Assembly: GCA_902363835.1 (NCBI GenBank)
Contig: CABJBM010000052.1
Coordinates: 1 to 13,137 of the forward strand
DNA length: 13,137 nucleotides
Direction: 5' to 3'
DNA from: Lachnospiraceae bacterium
Lineage (GTDB): Bacteria; Bacillota; Clostridia; Lachnospirales; Lachnospiraceae
Every line of letters starts with the position of its first letter. The stretch's first letter is position 1. The notes beneath the pieces are model-generated. The model saw only the letters and a list, made by a program, of their open reading frames with translations, searched no databases and had not been told where the DNA came from. Positions 1 to 7,342 of the stretch are shown here, in pieces. Made by a program: the position numbers and the translations under genes.

Positions 1-39
1 AAAAAAGAAGAAGCCCAAAGCCAACAACGTTTTTCATAA
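1..39 (+). other. possible C-terminal end of an upstream gene
   Basis: Frame 1 reads twelve codons, rich in Lys, Glu and Gln, from the window edge to a TAA at 37-39. It could be the tail of a plus-strand gene that starts outside the window. The other two plus frames also stay open into the next gene, so the reading is not decisive and no family can be named. Confidence 0.2.
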
Positions 40-81
40 CGTTTTGTGCCTTGAGCGAATGCGAAAGGAATGGATATAACA

Positions 82-696
82 ATGATTAAAAATATCGTAT
101 TTGACATGGGAAGAGTGCTGGTTCATTACGACGGAGACATGGTTTGCCGCCATTTTATTGAAGATGAGGCGGAACGGAAGGCAGTAAGGATCGCTGTGTT
201 CGAGTCACAGGAATGGCTGTTTCTGGACATGGGGCTGATCTCAGAGGAAGACGCCTTAAAGAAAATGCAGGCCCGTCTGGACACGGAACACGCAAAGGAG
301 ATGGCAGCTCTTTGCTTAAAGCACTGGCATGAATATAACATGTGGCCTGACAAAGAGATGGGAGAGGTAATCAGGCAGCTTAAGGAGAAGGGGTACGGCA
401 TCTATCTTTGTTCCAACGCTTCCCTCCGCCTGCTGACGTGTTACAATATTATTCCCGGTATCCAGCATTTTGACGGGATTTTGTTTTCCGCTGAGGTAAA
501 GTGCATAAAGCCTCAAAAGGAAATGTACAGTCATTTGTTTGAACGGTTCAGCTTAAAGCCGGAGGAATGCTTTTTTATTGATGACATGCCAATGAATATT
601 GAAGGAGCCAGATCATGCGGAATGGATGGGTATTGCTTTGCTGATGGAGATGTGGAACGGCTGAAGGAATTTCTTGCCCATATTAATGATGACTAA
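82..696 (+). CDS. HAD-family hydrolase (YihX-like, subfamily IA)
   Basis: Probable cytosolic phosphatase of the haloacid dehalogenase superfamily, acting on a small phosphorylated metabolite that cannot be named from sequence. The four HAD motifs are visible: the nucleophile Asp8 in VFDMG, Ser111-Asn112 in YLCSNAS, Lys143-Pro144 in CIKPQ, and Asp167-Asp168 in FFIDDMPMNIEGA. The second motif-I acidic residue is glycine (DMG rather than DxD), as in the E. coli YihX group (FDLGNV), and motif IV also resembles YihX. Length is 204 residues, normal for the family. An ATG at 70 is in frame, but it directly abuts the AAAGGA at 64-69. The ATG at 82 has a usable spacing (12 nt) and gives the usual short lead (MIKNIVFD) into motif I. 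The gene lies 58 bp before the DNA glycosylase gene on the same strand, probably as a loose transcription unit. The family call is secure; the substrate is unknown. Confidence 0.9.
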   Translation: MIKNIVFDMGRVLVHYDGDMVCRHFIEDEAERKAVRIAVFESQEWLFLDMGLISEEDALKKMQARLDTEHAKEMAALCLKHWHEYNMWPDKEMGEVIRQLKEKGYGIYLCSNASLRLLTCYNIIPGIQHFDGILFSAEVKCIKPQKEMYSHLFERFSLKPEECFFIDDMPMNIEGARSCGMDGYCFADGDVERLKEFLAHINDD

Positions 697-707
697 GAAT
701 GGCTGGA

Positions 708-725
708 ATCATAAGACCTTATGAT
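708..725. repeat. perfect 8-bp inverted repeat between two genes
   Basis: ATCATAAG at 708-715 is followed by AC and then CTTATGAT at 718-725. The two-base gap allows only a small hairpin (seven pairs with a four-base loop) and no T-tract follows, so it is not a terminator. It could be a dimeric protein site or a chance palindrome. Confidence 0.35.
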
Positions 726-754
726 CGGCACAATGGAATGGAGAAACGCTTATT

Positions 755-1636
755 ATGTACCGGATTCAGATAAAGGATATGGATTTTGAACAGATCGCCA
801 GGTCCGGCCAGTGCTTCCGTATGAAAGTCCGGGAGGAAGACAACAGAGTCTGGACCATTGCGGCGGCAGGGGAATATGTGGAAGCGGTGAAAGAGGAAGA
901 TTGCTTTCTGTTTTCCTGCGGGGAAAAGGAGTTTGAAGAAACGTGGGCCGGTTATTTTGATGTACAGACCGATTACGGCTGCTATAAAAGAGGTGTGGAT
1001 TCAGAGGATTCCTATCTTAGGGAAGCCATGGAGTGGGGCTGGGGTGTCAGGATCCTTCATCAGGATTTATGGGAAATGCTGGTGACCTTTTTGATCTCCC
1101 AGAATAACAACATCACCCGCATCACAGGCAGCGTCAAGGAACTGTGCAAACAGTTGGGTGATAAAAGGAAAGGGACAGGCCTGACCATGTCTTCTGACGG
1201 AAGCTGGGAAGAAACTGAAAGAAGTTATGACGCTTTTCCAAAGCCGGAGAGCATTTCCTCGGCAGGACTTAAAGGCTTGTCAGGCCTGGGCCTTGGCTAC
1301 CGGGATAAATACATCCTGTCGATTGCAAAAACCTGCGGTGGGTCTGAGGGGGAGCAATGGCTTTTAGACCTAAAGGAAGCAGATTATAAAAGTGCTCACA
1401 CCATGCTGATGGAGCAGTATGGGATCGGAAGAAAGGTGGCGGACTGCGTCTGCCTGTTCGGGCTTCATCATGTGGGGGCATTTCCTGTGGATACCCATGT
1501 AAGGCAGATTTTAGAGGTTCACTATCCCAAGGGCTTTCCCCTGGAACGGTACCAGGGATATGCCGGAATCCTCCAGCAATACATGTTTTATTATAAGATA
1601 AATCAAATATCTCGCAACAAGCTGCGGGGGACTTGA
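755..1636 (+). CDS. ogg: 8-oxoguanine DNA glycosylase/AP lyase (OGG1 type)
   Basis: Base-excision repair enzyme that removes 8-oxoguanine opposite cytosine and cuts the abasic site by beta-elimination. The 293 residues comprise an N-terminal OGG domain (about 1-110) and a HhH-GPD glycosylase domain (about 110-290). Key human OGG1 features can be matched by eye: the Asn triplet 117-119 in SQNNNITRITG, the GLGLGYR segment, the hairpin GIGRKVADCVCLF with Lys227 as the likely Schiff-base nucleophile, and Asp246 in PVDTHV. The Lys-to-Asp spacing of 19 residues equals the human K249-D268 spacing. No FeS-cluster cysteine loop of the EndoIII/MutY kind is seen. A weak TGGAG at 739-743 precedes the ATG by 11 nt. 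The gene is followed by a strong terminator. Clostridial enzymes of this type are known, so the call is strong although most bacteria use Fpg (MutM) instead. Confidence 0.93.
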   Translation: MYRIQIKDMDFEQIARSGQCFRMKVREEDNRVWTIAAAGEYVEAVKEEDCFLFSCGEKEFEETWAGYFDVQTDYGCYKRGVDSEDSYLREAMEWGWGVRILHQDLWEMLVTFLISQNNNITRITGSVKELCKQLGDKRKGTGLTMSSDGSWEETERSYDAFPKPESISSAGLKGLSGLGLGYRDKYILSIAKTCGGSEGEQWLLDLKEADYKSAHTMLMEQYGIGRKVADCVCLFGLHHVGAFPVDTHVRQILEVHYPKGFPLERYQGYAGILQQYMFYYKINQISRNKLRGT

Positions 1637-1711
1637 TTATTACAGCATTTGCCGGCTGCAGGAATGCAAGTATTCCTGCGCCTGCCCATTAGTTTTTTCT
1701 TTATTCTGATT

Positions 1712-1744
1712 GCCTGTGCAGCAGTAGCTGCCCGGGCTTTTTTT
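1712..1744 (+). terminator. intrinsic terminator after the DNA glycosylase gene
   Basis: A GC-rich stem (GCC..GCAGC, loop AGTA, GCTGC..GGC, spanning 1712-1737 with a small internal mismatch) runs straight into seven T residues at 1738-1744 and then CTTTG. This ends the HAD-glycosylase unit and separates it from the ABC operon. A second, smaller inverted repeat (GCAGGAAT at 1658-1665 with ATTCCTGC at 1672-1679) lies upstream and has no immediate T-tract. Confidence 0.85.
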
Positions 1745-1777
1745 CTTTGTAGATTATGTCGAAATATTTCATACTTT

Positions 1778-1810
1778 TATCACACAATCAACAAAAATAT
1801 ATCACACAAT
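1778..1810. repeat. 11-bp direct repeat spaced 22 bp, upstream of the ABC operon
   Basis: TATCACACAAT occurs at 1778-1788 and again at 1800-1810, a centre distance of 22 bp, about two helical turns. A related TTTCACAATT follows at 1811-1820, and a perfect palindrome GAAATATTTC lies just upstream at 1761-1770. The region is AT-rich and sits 65-100 bp before the TTG start of the ATPase gene, where promoter elements and a regulator site would be expected. No convincing -35/-10 pair was found, so the role as operator is inference. Confidence 0.45.
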
Positions 1811-1874
1811 TTTCACAATTCCCTTTTACCCTAAGTAAGGATGCATAACGCAAAAAGAACAGGAGGAGAGAGAG

Positions 1875-2966
1875 TTGATTGAAGTCAGAAACCTGGTAAA
1901 GGATTACGGCGGCCATCTGGCTGTGGACCATTTGAGCTTTACCATTAATGATGGCCAGATATATGGCTTTTTAGGGCCAAATGGCGCAGGAAAATCCACT
2001 ACAATGAACATTATGACCGGATATATCGGCGCAACGGAGGGCGATGTGCTGATTAACGGCCATAACATACTGGAGGATGGGGAGGAAGCAAAAAAGTGCA
2101 TCGGCTATCTGCCGGAGCTTCCGCCCCTTTATGTGGATATGACTGTAAGGGAGCAGCTGATGTTTGCTGCTGAATTAAAGAAAATACCGAAAAAAGAAAG
2201 AAATGACGCTGTTTATCAGGTCATGGAGCTTGCCAGACTGGAGGATGTGCAGGGCCGTTTGATCCGTAATTTATCAAAGGGTTACCGGCAGCGTGTGGGT
2301 CTTGCCCAGGCAGTTTTAGGGTTTCCTCCGGTCATCATTCTGGATGAACCCACCGTAGGGCTGGACCCCAAGCAGATCATTGAAATCCGGGATACCATCC
2401 GCAAGCTGGGACAAAAGCATACAGTTATTTTAAGTTCCCACATTCTTTCGGAGGTCAGCGCAGTATGCGACCATATCATGATCATTGATAAGGGCAGGCT
2501 GATTGCCAGTGATACACCGGAGAATCTGGAGCGGCAGATGGCCGGAACCGCCGGGATGGAGCTTTTGATAAAGGGGGAGAAAGAACAGATTCTTAAGATT
2601 ATGGAAGCAATTCCCCAGGCAGACGGCGTGTCCTTGCAGGAAAGCGGGGAAGAAGGGATTTACAGGGTATCTTTCCGTATGATTACGGAAGAGGAAGAAA
2701 GGGGAGAAGATATTCGGGAAACCATTTTCTTCGCGTTCGCAGACCAGAGGATTCCCATTCTTTCCATGCATGCCACAAAGGCATCTCTGGAAGAAGTGTT
2801 CCTTGAACTGACCGCAGAGGCGGAGGAAGACAGTGAGCAGTCAGACAGTGGAGAGCCGGACAGTGAGGCGGCTGGCGAAGGCTTTGAGGCGGCTGACTTT
2901 AAGGAAATTGCCCGGGAGACAGATCTTGAGGAAGAAACTGAAGACAGAGAGGGGGATGAAGAATAA
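1875..2966 (+). CDS. ABC transporter ATP-binding protein (GldA-like) with acidic C-terminal tail
   Basis: Cytosolic ATPase that would drive the membrane proteins encoded directly downstream. All nucleotide-binding motifs are present: Walker A GPNGAGKST (34-42), Q-loop region in LPELPPLY, signature LSKGYRQR (133-140), Walker B VIILDEP (153-159) followed by a D-loop GLDP, and the switch His189 in SSHIL. The core is of the CcmA/GldA type that pairs with ABC-2 permeases. A ligand-type C-terminal domain follows to about residue 310, and then a tail of about 50 residues dominated by Glu and Asp, which gives 363 residues against roughly 240-310 for usual members. The start is TTG at 1875, with AGGAGG at 1861-1866 eight bases upstream; no better ATG is available. 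The TAA overlaps the ATG of the permease gene by one base, showing translational coupling. Function is secure as an ABC ATPase; the substrate is unknown. Confidence 0.93.
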   Translation: MIEVRNLVKDYGGHLAVDHLSFTINDGQIYGFLGPNGAGKSTTMNIMTGYIGATEGDVLINGHNILEDGEEAKKCIGYLPELPPLYVDMTVREQLMFAAELKKIPKKERNDAVYQVMELARLEDVQGRLIRNLSKGYRQRVGLAQAVLGFPPVIILDEPTVGLDPKQIIEIRDTIRKLGQKHTVILSSHILSEVSAVCDHIMIIDKGRLIASDTPENLERQMAGTAGMELLIKGEKEQILKIMEAIPQADGVSLQESGEEGIYRVSFRMITEEEERGEDIRETIFFAFADQRIPILSMHATKASLEEVFLELTAEAEEDSEQSDSGEPDSEAAGEGFEAADFKEIARETDLEEETEDREGDEE

Positions 2967-3832
2967 TGGCAGCCATTTATAGAAGAGAACTGAAAGCCTA
3001 TTTTCAGTCCATGACCGGATACGTATTTATTGCCTTTATGGTGCTGTTCGTAGGAATTTACTTTATGGCCTATAACATGATGAGCGGGTATCCCTACTTT
3101 TCCTATACATTATCCGGCATGGTAACCATTATCATGATCGGCATTCCGGTGCTTACCATGAGAAGCTTTGCAGATGACCGTAAGACGAAGACAGACCAGC
3201 TTCTGCTCACTTCTCCGGTGTCCGTTACCCAGATGGTGCTTGGAAAATATCTTTCCATGATAACTGTATATGCGTTTCCTGTGCTGCTTACCGGGATTTG
3301 TCCTCTCATTATCAAGCTGAACGGAAATGCGAATTTAAAATCGGATTATGCTTCCATACTGGCCTTTTTCCTGCTGGGCTGTGTCTATATTGCTGTTGGG
3401 ATGTTTATTTCTTCCCTGACTGAGAGCCAGATCATTGCGGCAGTAGGGACCTTCGGAATCATCCTTTTGCTGCTTTTATGGCCCAATCTGGTAGGATTTT
3501 TACCTACCTCGGCTTCCGGCTCAGCCGTAGGGATTCTGATCCTTTGGACCGGAATCGTTTTTGCCGTTTACCGTATCACAAGCCACGGCCCTCTTGGTGC
3601 CGTTTTGGAAGCAGCCGGAGTTCTTTGCATTGCAGCTTTATACATTATGAAAAAAGGCCTTTTTGACCGGGCTCTGACAAATATCCTGGAAAAGATTGCG
3701 GTAACAGATGTGTTCCAGAATTTTGCCAGTCATTACATCTTTGACGCGGGCGGCCTGGTTTACTATATCAGTATCATATTCCTGCTGGTATTCTTGACCG
3801 TACAGTCGATAGAGAAACGCAGATGGAGTTAG
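2966..3832 (+). CDS. ABC-2 type permease (GldF-like)
   Basis: Integral membrane subunit of the ABC system, partner of the preceding ATPase. The 288-residue protein has about seven or eight hydrophobic segments (roughly 18-35, 48-66, 98-117, 130-150, 155-175, 184-203, 209-228 and 262-281). The cytoplasmic stretch after the second segment, FADDRKTKTDQLLLTSPVS, followed by a VLGKYLS segment, is the conserved coupling-type region of GldF/ABC-2 permeases. The ATG overlaps the stop codon of the ATPase gene by one base. The next gene begins within 11 bases of this stop, so the three form one transcript. The family resembles permeases of the gliding-motility group, but that group is widespread in non-gliding bacteria and the transported substrate is not known. 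Confidence 0.9.
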   Translation: MAAIYRRELKAYFQSMTGYVFIAFMVLFVGIYFMAYNMMSGYPYFSYTLSGMVTIIMIGIPVLTMRSFADDRKTKTDQLLLTSPVSVTQMVLGKYLSMITVYAFPVLLTGICPLIIKLNGNANLKSDYASILAFFLLGCVYIAVGMFISSLTESQIIAAVGTFGIILLLLLWPNLVGFLPTSASGSAVGILILWTGIVFAVYRITSHGPLGAVLEAAGVLCIAALYIMKKGLFDRALTNILEKIAVTDVFQNFASHYIFDAGGLVYYISIIFLLVFLTVQSIEKRRWS

Positions 3833-3842
3833 GAGGATGGAA

Positions 3843-5213
3843 ATGACCAGAAAATTAAAAAAAGGCGGCTACACGGCGATTCTTTCCGTGATCGTCATAG
3901 CAGCTGTGGTAATATTGAATTTGATCGTAGGCCGTCTTCCTGAGAAAGTGCGGCAATGGGATATGAGCAGCAGCCAGATCTACACCCTGGGAGGTACCAC
4001 AAAGGATCTTGTGAGTGCCCTTGACAAGGATGTAACGATCTATGTGGTAGCTGACCCGGATTCTGTGGATAAGCGAATCACAAGCTTTATCAAGCGCTAC
4101 GAAGACTTATCCAGCCATATCAAGGTAGAGAATGTAGATTCCGTCCTTCATCCGGATCAGGTGAAAAAGCTGAATGCACAGGACAATACCCTTCTTGTAA
4201 GCTGCGATGCCACAGGCAGGACAGAATCCATTGCCCTGACGGATATCATTAAAATGGATGAAATGTCCTACTATTATTACGGACAGTCCCAGGAAACAGA
4301 ATTTGACGGAGAAGGCCAGATTACCGGAGCCATTTCCCATGTGATCAACGACGTGAAGAAAACGGTTTATACCACAGAAGGCCATGGAGAGGCAGTTCTT
4401 GGAGCCACGGCTTCCGACATGCTGAAAAAATCCAATCTGACCGTAAACTCCTTAAATCTTCTGACAGGAGGCAGCATTCCGGAGGACTGTCAGCTTTTGC
4501 TCATCAATGCCCCTGCGTCGGACCTGGCTAATGATGAAAAGAAGATGGTCTCCGATTACCTGGACAAAGGCGGAAGAGTCATGATCCTTGCCGGATATTC
4601 GGAGAAGGACCGGCCGAATCTCAATGCCCTTATGAATGATTACGGCCTGAATCTGGAGAATGGGCTTGCGGCGGATACCAAGAAATTTTATCAGAACAAC
4701 CCTTATTATATCTTCCCGACCATTCAGGCAGGGAGCGAGGTGACAAACGGCATTGACGGAAAGAGCGCGGCCCTTGTCCTTCAGTCCGCAGCCCTGACCC
4801 AGAGGGAGGAGCTGCCAGAAGGCGTGGAAGTGACTCCATTTATGGAAACAAGTGACGGAGGAATGCTGGTAACAGCCGATAAGCAGACACAGGGAACCTA
4901 TATTTTGGGGGTCGTGTCAGAGAAAACCCTGGACTCCGGAACCGCCCGTTTAACCGTGTTCAGCACCCCTTCCCTTATTGATGAAGGCCTGAATACCAGC
5001 TTTACTAATTTGACCAACTTAACTCTTTTTATGAATGCAGTCACAGCCAATTTTGATGACGTTTCCAATGTGTCCATTCCATCAAAGAGCCTGGAAGTGA
5101 CCTATAATACCGTCACTCATGGAGGCATGTGGGGGATCCTGTTTATATTTGTTATCCCTGTGGTGACCCTGGCAGCAGGACTGGTAATCTGGCTGAAGCG
5201 CAGGCGTCTGTAG
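3843..5213 (+). CDS. GldG-like ABC auxiliary protein (ABC_transp_aux domain)
   Basis: Membrane-anchored auxiliary subunit of the ABC system. An N-terminal transmembrane helix (about residues 10-30) leads to a large extracytoplasmic domain. A second helix near the C terminus (about 429-450) ends in a positively charged RRRL tail. The segment DMSSSQIYTL just after the first helix and the TTEGHGE motif around His181 are typical of the GldG/ABC_transp_aux family. The domain seems to be an enzyme-like fold without a known activity. An in-frame ATG at 3837 touches the AGGAGG at 3831-3836, so it has no spacing. The ATG at 3843 lies six bases from the same site and is the better start, giving 456 residues. 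The stop is followed by GAAGGAGGTG for the DUF4340 gene, so expression is coupled. Confidence 0.88.
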   Translation: MTRKLKKGGYTAILSVIVIAAVVILNLIVGRLPEKVRQWDMSSSQIYTLGGTTKDLVSALDKDVTIYVVADPDSVDKRITSFIKRYEDLSSHIKVENVDSVLHPDQVKKLNAQDNTLLVSCDATGRTESIALTDIIKMDEMSYYYYGQSQETEFDGEGQITGAISHVINDVKKTVYTTEGHGEAVLGATASDMLKKSNLTVNSLNLLTGGSIPEDCQLLLINAPASDLANDEKKMVSDYLDKGGRVMILAGYSEKDRPNLNALMNDYGLNLENGLAADTKKFYQNNPYYIFPTIQAGSEVTNGIDGKSAALVLQSAALTQREELPEGVEVTPFMETSDGGMLVTADKQTQGTYILGVVSEKTLDSGTARLTVFSTPSLIDEGLNTSFTNLTNLTLFMNAVTANFDDVSNVSIPSKSLEVTYNTVTHGGMWGILFIFVIPVVTLAAGLVIWLKRRRL

Positions 5214-5227
5214 AAGGAGGTGTGGAC

Positions 5228-6208
5228 ATGAAGAAGAAAAGAGGTCTTATATACGGAGTGCTCACCCTGGCGGTCTTATGCGCGATCTATGGAGGAGTGG
5301 GGAGATATATGAATCACTCCCAGAAACAGGAAAAGGAGAAGGCGGAAGGGGATAAGATCTATCTCACAGACCTTTCCAATGTTTCTTTTATTTCCTATGA
5401 TATCGACGGTCAGGAACTGTCCTTTACGAAAAAGGATGGTAAATGGAAATACGAGGGAGATGACCTTTTTCCAGTGAAACAGGCAGATGTGGATTCCATC
5501 GTTTCCACGGTTTCAAAGCTTGAGGCATTGCGGAAACTGGAAGGAGGGGACAGCTTAGGTGCCTATGGCCTGGATCAGCCTGTAAGAAAGATCACCGCAG
5601 CTGCAGAGAATGGGACGAAGTCCGTAATCATGATTGGTAATGCCACCGGAGACGGAGATTATTATGCTGCTGTGGAGGGACAGGATACGCCGTATCTCAT
5701 CAGCTCAACCTTGTACAATAAAACGAACAGCGGTCTTAATGACCTCATGGCCCTGGAAGAGTTTCCGGCCATTTCAGGAGCCGATATAAAAAGCATTACG
5801 GTAACAAAGGAAGGCTCCAGTGAACATTTTGTAAAAAAGAAGCTGGATGATAAAGAAGGGACCATCGAATGGTACCGGGGTTCTGCGGATTCCCCGGACA
5901 ATAAGCTTTCCGATAATTCCGGCTTAAATGTCCTGGCAGATTCTTTGAGCAGCCTGAAGGTGAAAAACTGCCCTGATTATAAGGTGCAGGAAAAGGAACT
6001 GGCAGGCTACGGATTGGATCAGCCCGCTGCGGTCATCACTTATACTTACGATAAGAATGGTTCGGAAGAAACATTTATTCTGTCAATAGGTTCCTTAAAC
6101 AGCGATTCCAGCTGCTACTATACCCGTACAGATAATTCTTCTAATATTAATGAAATTGAAAAAGCTTCTATAGATAAATGTCTGACAGTTGATAAGGGCA
6201 TCTCATAA
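5228..6208 (+). CDS. DUF4340 domain-containing membrane-anchored protein
   Basis: Fourth gene of the ABC operon. DUF4340 proteins usually accompany GldF/GldG-type systems, but their role is not established. The 326-residue product has a short basic start and a transmembrane helix (about 6-25). The remainder should be exposed outside the cytoplasmic membrane. The helix ends without a good lipobox (the Cys is preceded by AVL), so anchoring by the helix is more likely than lipidation. Two related blocks are visible: YGLDQP at residues 113-118 and again at 261-266, each followed by a beta-strand-like ITxxx segment, which suggests an internal duplication about 148 residues apart. The frame is open upstream to 5129, but the ATG at 5228 follows a strong GAAGGAGGTG (5214-5223) and gives the expected N terminus. 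The gene is followed by a long inverted repeat. Confidence 0.88.
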   Translation: MKKKRGLIYGVLTLAVLCAIYGGVGRYMNHSQKQEKEKAEGDKIYLTDLSNVSFISYDIDGQELSFTKKDGKWKYEGDDLFPVKQADVDSIVSTVSKLEALRKLEGGDSLGAYGLDQPVRKITAAAENGTKSVIMIGNATGDGDYYAAVEGQDTPYLISSTLYNKTNSGLNDLMALEEFPAISGADIKSITVTKEGSSEHFVKKKLDDKEGTIEWYRGSADSPDNKLSDNSGLNVLADSLSSLKVKNCPDYKVQEKELAGYGLDQPAAVITYTYDKNGSEETFILSIGSLNSDSSCYYTRTDNSSNINEIEKASIDKCLTVDKGIS

Positions 6209-6213
6209 AAAAA

Positions 6214-6293
6214 TAACCTGTATCCTGGCGGAAAGGCATAGAAAGGAGGAAAGACATCCTCCTTTTCTATGCCTTTCCGCCAGGGACAGGTTA
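6214..6293 (-). terminator. 37-bp near-perfect inverted repeat, terminator for leftward transcription
   Basis: Two 37-base arms (6214-6250 and 6257-6293) flank a six-base loop AAGACA. They match except near the outer part, where GTATCC faces GGGAC, and in one A-run length shift. The repeat lies between convergent genes. Seven A residues at 6207-6213 become a T-tract after the stem on the minus strand, so it reads as an intrinsic terminator for the regulator gene transcript. On the plus strand the stem is followed by ACAAGCGC, without T residues, so it may only block or protect the ABC operon mRNA. The stem is much longer than a normal terminator needs. Confidence 0.75.
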
Positions 6294-6502
6294 CAAGCGC
6301 TAAAATGTATAATTTTCCACTTCTACTTTACCCATTTCCAGGAACATGTCAGCGTTGAAATTCTTTCCTATCTGCAATTCTTCCTGTTGTTGCGGACTTT
6401 TGATATTTTGTTATCCACACGATATGGTACTTTATATCATATGCGCAATACGCTGATTTTCTATAGTTTCCATTACGTTCACCTTTTAAAAGCCTCTTTT
6501 TA

Positions 6503-7279
6503 TTACTGCTGAGTATAGCCAAGCATACCGGATAGTTTTTGTGTATATTTCAACAGTGCATTGCTGTAACGGATCTGATCCTCCTCAGACATGGAATTGG
6601 AGGATAAACTGATAGCCCCTATGGGTTGGCGGTTATAGTTCAGCAAAACTGTGCCGATGCAGAACAGATTATATTCATTTTCTTCCATGTCCAGGGCGTA
6701 GTTGCGCTGGCGGATGACGGTAATATCCTGCAGCAGGGCATCTATATTTGTAATGGTATTAGGGGTTAATGGACTGACTCTCATCTCATTCCATTTTTTA
6801 ATGATATCCTCATTGGAATAGGTGCTTAAAATTGCTTTTCCGGCACTGGTGGAGTACAGCGGGGAACGCTGTCCCATCCGAGTATAAATAGAAAATCCTG
6901 TATTTTTATGGTCAAAACTTTCCAGGCATAGAAGTTCATTATTATCCTCAATGGAATATTGGGCTATCACGCCTAATTCTGTGGACAGATCCGCCAGTAT
7001 CCCCTTTATTAAATTAATATAATCAAGTCTTCTTACAGCATGGATTCCAATCTCAAAGGCCCGCAGGGAAAGGGAGTAGTCTCCAGTCTTATCATCCCGG
7101 TTTAAGTAGCCGTTGCGGTGCAGGGTTGCAGTAATTCTTGACAGTGAAGCTTTATTTAGGCCCAGCAGGTTATGTAGTTCATTAATGCTGAGGCTTGTAT
7201 TTAATGCGATTGTTTCTAAAACTAACAGGGCCCGGTCGATTGCCTGAACGGAATCCATCTTTTTATCGTCCATAATCAT
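6503..7279 (-). CDS. IclR-family transcriptional regulator
   Basis: DNA-binding regulator that probably controls the divergent catabolic operon beginning at 7542. Residues about 13-70 form the winged helix-turn-helix (SINELHNLLGLNKASLSRI, then HRNGYL and a beta-hairpin DDKTGDYSLS). The C-terminal two-thirds form the IclR effector domain, with the family block SPLYSTSAGKAIL near residue 145 and a typical end ISLSSNSMSEEDQI. The length of 258 residues is normal. The chosen start, ATG at 7279, has AAGGAG five bases upstream on the minus strand; a second ATG six bases inside is spaced less well. The -10/-35 promoter lies 34-63 bp upstream. IclR proteins bind small carboxylic or aromatic effectors; here a pathway intermediate such as a 2-oxo acid is an inference from context. 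Confidence 0.93.
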   Translation of the reverse strand: MIMDDKKMDSVQAIDRALLVLETIALNTSLSINELHNLLGLNKASLSRITATLHRNGYLNRDDKTGDYSLSLRAFEIGIHAVRRLDYINLIKGILADLSTELGVIAQYSIEDNNELLCLESFDHKNTGFSIYTRMGQRSPLYSTSAGKAILSTYSNEDIIKKWNEMRVSPLTPNTITNIDALLQDITVIRQRNYALDMEENEYNLFCIGTVLLNYNRQPIGAISLSSNSMSEEDQIRYSNALLKYTQKLSGMLGYTQQ

Positions 7280-7312
7280 AATTACTCCTTCATCTTAAAG
7301 ATATCCATGTTT

Positions 7313-7342
7313 ATTATACATTCCCCTTTCTTCTTATGTCAA
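7313..7342 (-). promoter_or_regulatory. consensus sigma-A promoter of the IclR-family gene
   Basis: On the minus strand TTGACA (plus coordinates 7342-7337) and TATAAT (7318-7313) both match the housekeeping consensus exactly and are separated by 18 bp. The -10 box is 34 bp from the regulator start codon. Two further TTGACA-like copies lie upstream in tandem but at wrong spacing for this -10. Confidence 0.8.

Noticed and set aside
1649..1834. 61-codon plus-strand open frame after the glycosylase gene
   Set aside because: It runs through the intrinsic terminator, has no ribosome site and its product matches no family pattern; it is most likely chance.
2430..2771. 113-codon minus-strand open frame within the ABC ATPase gene
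   Set aside because: It is antisense to a gene with complete ABC motifs, with no ribosome site or family resemblance.
5129..5227. Upstream extension of the DUF4340 frame
   Set aside because: It overlaps the GldG-like gene, and the ATG at 5228 has a strong ribosome site and gives the expected membrane-anchor N terminus.
6214..6293. Insertion sequence or attachment site at the long inverted repeat
   Set aside because: No transposase or integrase gene, no visible target duplication and no tRNA gene are present, so only a possible small non-autonomous repeat was kept as a question.
6411..6419. TTATCCACA, a perfect DnaA-box sequence
   Set aside because: Only a single copy is seen, with no cluster, AT-rich unwinding region or replication genes nearby; probably chance.
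6189..6512. 107-codon plus-strand open frame overlapping the DUF4340 gene end and the regulator gene end
   Set aside because: It reads through the long inverted repeat, has no ribosome site and its product is not protein-like in composition.
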